NCBI GenBank assembly: GCA_900105225.1
Contig: LT629764.1
Span: forward strand, 3,988,501-4,052,500
Source of the DNA: Paenibacillaceae bacterium GAS479
GTDB lineage: Bacteria > Bacillota > Bacilli > Paenibacillales > Paenibacillaceae
DNA length: 64,000 bases
Reading direction: 5' to 3'
A model generated the notes under the pieces. It made no database searches. It was given only the letters and a program-made list of their open reading frames with translations, and was not told where the DNA came from. Below, in pieces: positions 62,173 to 64,000 of the stretch. How positions within the stretch are numbered: position 1 is the stretch's first letter; every line of letters begins with the position of its first letter. Position numbers and translations under genes: made by a program.

Positions 62173-63282
62173 ATGGCGACAGTTAATGTGTTGAGCATGG
62201 AGGGGGCGCGCCGCCGAGGTGAATGGCTGCATGTTCCACTTCTCCCGGATGCGGAGGCTATTGGGCTTAGACCAGGACTTCATGCGCATGAGGTCAGGCT
62301 GCGGCTAATGGAGCTCGGTATATGGCCGTCAAAATGGCTCGGAGCCCTGCTCTCCACCGGCGGTATTCGCTGGAGCGAGGAGCCGGGGGAAGAGCCGGCT
62401 CTGATGGTAAAGGCTTTCCCGGCGGCCGATGCGGCCGCCGATCCTTTGTTGCGCCGCGCCCGCGAACTGCTGGCGGGTAGCGGCGGCAGCTATGCAACGG
62501 CATGGCCGGAAGTGCTGTACGAGGACGACTGGTGCCTCGTACTGAGCAAGCCGGCCGGCTTGCCGGTGCATGGTAGTGGAGCTCCTCCCGGGCATGGATC
62601 GGGAGGAGGTAGCGGCGCGCCGGCTGGAGCGCGGCGCGAAGGCTTTGCCCCCGCCGCCGCCGGGAAGCGGCGGGTTGGCGCTGGGGATGCGGCGTCTGCG
62701 CCGGCAACGCTGGACGAGGCTGCGGCTTGTGTTTGCTTGGCGGCAGGAGATCCGTTACTGGTCCGGCATGTGCATCGGCTCGACGACGATACCTCCGGGC
62801 CGGTTCTTTACACGAAGAACGACCTGGCTCAGCAGGTGCTCGATGCGGCGATGCGTGACAAAGCGATCGGTAGGATTTACTGGGCGGCCGTGCAAGGCGT
62901 TCCACGCCCCGCTTCAGGAGTCATCAACGCAGATATCGGCCGCGACCGTCATCACCCGTCGCGCCGCCGCGTTTCTCCGGGCGGCGATCACGCCGTTACC
63001 CGCTACGAAGTGCTGGAAGCATGGGGAAGAGCGGCACTGGTCGAGTTAGAACTGGAAACAGGACGTACACATCAAATTCGCGTTCATATGAGCCATGCCG
63101 GCCACCCGCTGATCGGCGACGCTCTCTACGGCGGCTCCACGCAGCTGTTGTCGCGTCAGGCGCTGCATGGGCGGCGGCTGGAGTTCTGCCACCCGTGGAG
63201 CGGGCTGGCGATGGCCGTGGATTGCCCGTTGCCAACTGATATGGCCGAGCTGCTCCAGCAGTTGGGAAGCCCGCGTGGGTAG
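62173..63282 (+). CDS. RluA-type RNA pseudouridine synthase with Gly/Ala-rich insertion
   Basis: A 369-residue pseudouridine synthase. YEDDWCLVLSKPAGLPVHG near residues 116-134 and VRHVHRLDDDTSGPVLYTKND near 196-216 carry the family motifs with the catalytic Asp; LELETGRTHQIRVHMSHAGHPLIGDALYGG follows. Between the first two, about 55 residues (135-190) are Gly-, Ala- and Pro-rich and very GC-rich, where other members have a short loop. The N-terminal 100 residues are a poorly conserved S4-like region. ATG 62173 has no good ribosome binding site. It starts 4 bases after hemL. Confidence 0.88.
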   Translation: MATVNVLSMEGARRRGEWLHVPLLPDAEAIGLRPGLHAHEVRLRLMELGIWPSKWLGALLSTGGIRWSEEPGEEPALMVKAFPAADAAADPLLRRARELLAGSGGSYATAWPEVLYEDDWCLVLSKPAGLPVHGSGAPPGHGSGGGSGAPAGARREGFAPAAAGKRRVGAGDAASAPATLDEAAACVCLAAGDPLLVRHVHRLDDDTSGPVLYTKNDLAQQVLDAAMRDKAIGRIYWAAVQGVPRPASGVINADIGRDRHHPSRRRVSPGGDHAVTRYEVLEAWGRAALVELELETGRTHQIRVHMSHAGHPLIGDALYGGSTQLLSRQALHGRRLEFCHPWSGLAMAVDCPLPTDMAELLQQLGSPRG

Positions 63283-63345
63283 CTTAGCTCGCTCGTGAGA
63301 ACAGCAATGTGGTTAGCGAATTAATTTGCATCCGGGATGAACACG

Positions 63346-63493
63346 ACTGAGTTTCGCTTGTGCATGCAATTGAAGCAAATCCATACGTAACGGTACTGAG
63401 AAGCCTTATTTCAGCAATATCGAAGGTTATCGAGGCGTAACGAAACTCAGAGACGTTATGGTTGCGCTGAGGCGCTCCGAAATTCGCTTGTGC
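63346..63493. repeat. Degenerate repeats with 49-50-bp period
   Basis: ACTGAG or ACTCAG recurs at 63346, 63395 and 63445, the last two preceded by CGTAACG. TTCGCTTGTGC occurs at 63353-63363 and again at 63483-63493. Confidence 0.5.
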
Positions 63494-63517
63494 TTTTGCT
63501 ACCAAATGACCATTAGG

Positions 63518-63566
63518 AAAGATGCCGGAAAGACAGTTTAATCCTGTCTTTTCGGCATCTTTTTTT
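63518..63566 (+). terminator. Terminator after the pseudouridine synthase gene
   Basis: A stem of about 19 bp (AAAGATGCC ... AGACAG from 63518, with CTGTCT ... GGCATCTTT) and a long T run. Confidence 0.92.
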
Positions 63567-63618
63567 GTTTTCAGTGACATTGTCATTCCGGTCTCTTGCG
63601 GCTTAAATGGCAAAGTAG

Positions 63619-63647
63619 TCATGTCCCCAGCATCCCAGCCATATAGA
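63619..63647 (+). promoter_or_regulatory. Candidate sigma-E promoter of spoVID
   Basis: TCATGTC (63619-63625), 14 bp, CATATAGA (63640-63647). Spacing fits; both boxes are partial matches to the mother-cell sigma-E consensus. Confidence 0.45.
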
Positions 63648-63702
63648 TGGTAGGGAGTAAACCTATTTGCCCAAGCATTAGCAAGGGAAGGGAGGCTTTA
63701 GC

Positions 63703-64000
63703 GTGAGCGAACAATCGCAAGGGCTGCGCTTTGATGTTTATGAGCGCGTGCATTTGCCAGAAGAAGTAGCTGCAATCGAGGAGCTGGAAGAGATTGAGCT
63801 TGTCCCCCGCATCCAGGTCATCCAGCAGGGGGAGCAGGCCATTCTACGGGGCCAGCTGCTGCTCAGCGGTGTGTATCGGACTGCGGATCGTGCGGAGGCT
63901 GCACAATCGATGGAGCATCAGATTCCGGTCGAAATTACGCTTCCAATGAACCGCATTGAGAGCCTAGAGGATATTTCTGTTGAGATCGACAACTTTGATG
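63703..64000 (+). CDS. spoVID: Stage VI sporulation protein D, N-terminal part
   Basis: The frame opens at GTG 63703 after GGAAGGGAGG and runs off the window, giving 99 complete codons. SQGLRFDVYERVHLPEEVAAIEELEEIELVPRIQVIQQGEQAILRGQLLLSGVY resembles the N-terminal domain of SpoVID, a coat morphogenesis protein that guides coat encasement of the forespore. In Bacillus spoVID also follows hemL. The C-terminal LysM domain, if present, lies beyond the window. Assignment rests on local similarity, a sigma-E-like promoter and gene order. Confidence 0.8.
   Translation, partial: MSEQSQGLRFDVYERVHLPEEVAAIEELEEIELVPRIQVIQQGEQAILRGQLLLSGVYRTADRAEAAQSMEHQIPVEITLPMNRIESLEDISVEIDNFD

Larger units (their letters stand above)
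63283..63702 (+). other. Intergenic region before spoVID (420 bp)
   Basis: Contains a degenerate repeat with about 50-bp period (separate entry), a strong terminator (63518-63566), a sigma-E-like promoter (63619-63647) and the GGAAGGGAGG ribosome binding site. A 112-codon minus-strand frame through the terminator is not believed to be a gene. Confidence 0.65.

Noticed and set aside
63284-63622. Minus-strand frame of 112 codons before spoVID
   Set aside because: It runs straight through a strong terminator hairpin and a repeat region and has no family resemblance.

Overview
The window is ordinary chromosome from an endospore-forming, low-G+C-lineage bacterium whose own base composition is moderate to GC-rich. 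Gene content and order point to Paenibacillaceae, most likely Paenibacillus. Evidence: a complete gerA/gerB/gerC-type germinant receptor operon, gerM, an asnO-like synthetase, lonB, and spoVID starting at the right edge; a ysoA-tig-clpX-lonB-lonA-engB-hemAXCDBL-spoVID order like that of Bacillus; and AGGAGG-type ribosome binding sites throughout. This assignment is inference from families and synteny; no search was run.

Layout. 0-4.6 kb: end of accD, accA, pyk, a hotdog thioesterase and fxsA. 4.7-8.6 kb: convergent polyphosphate kinase (ppk) and exopolyphosphatase (ppx) sharing a terminator; ppk is preceded by a Pho-box-like array. 8.7-12.6 kb: TCA genes citZ, icd, mdh, with a CcpC-type operator before citZ. 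12.6-15.4 kb: a small accessory patch with AT-rich orphans, a 52-bp-periodic repeat array, a histidine phosphatase, an AAA ATPase and an unknown gene. 15.4-23.5 kb: recQ, a small membrane protein, a PfkB sugar kinase with a DeoR regulator, nagB-nagA, and type 2 isopentenyl-PP isomerase. 23.5-27.2 kb: the germination operon on the minus strand behind a sigma-G-like promoter. 27.3-33.4 kb: methyltransferase, MBL hydrolase and cupin genes, a candidate 158-bp MITE-like element, a PgpA-family gene, and gerM-rph-rdgB. 33.6-41.3 kb: asnO-like gene, a pair of small unknown genes, a YihY-family membrane protein, a SorC/DeoR-type regulator, two Fur-box-linked siderophore permeases and a half-size EamA protein. 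41.5-63.3 kb: tRNA-Arg, then ysoA-like, tig, clpP, clpX, ispG, lonB, lonA, engB, an unknown gene, speD with a structured leader, the haem biosynthesis cluster hemA-hemX-sirC-hemC-cobA/hemD-hemB-hemL, and an RluA-type pseudouridine synthase. 63.7 kb to end: start of spoVID.

How it works together. Most genes are housekeeping: central carbon flow (pyk, citZ, icd, mdh), polyphosphate turnover, proteostasis (tig, clpPX, lonA/B), tetrapyrrole synthesis from glutamyl-tRNA to uroporphyrinogen III and sirohydrochlorin precursors, and sporulation/germination functions. No prophage, CRISPR array, transposase or classical defence island is visible. The most interesting signals are non-coding: a foldable leader before speD whose closing helix can alternatively pair next to the Shine-Dalgarno sequence; a strictly 52-bp-spaced repeat array; a MITE-like element; a 21-bp near-perfect hairpin before a sugar kinase; and several operator or sporulation sigma-factor motifs that fit the genes they precede.
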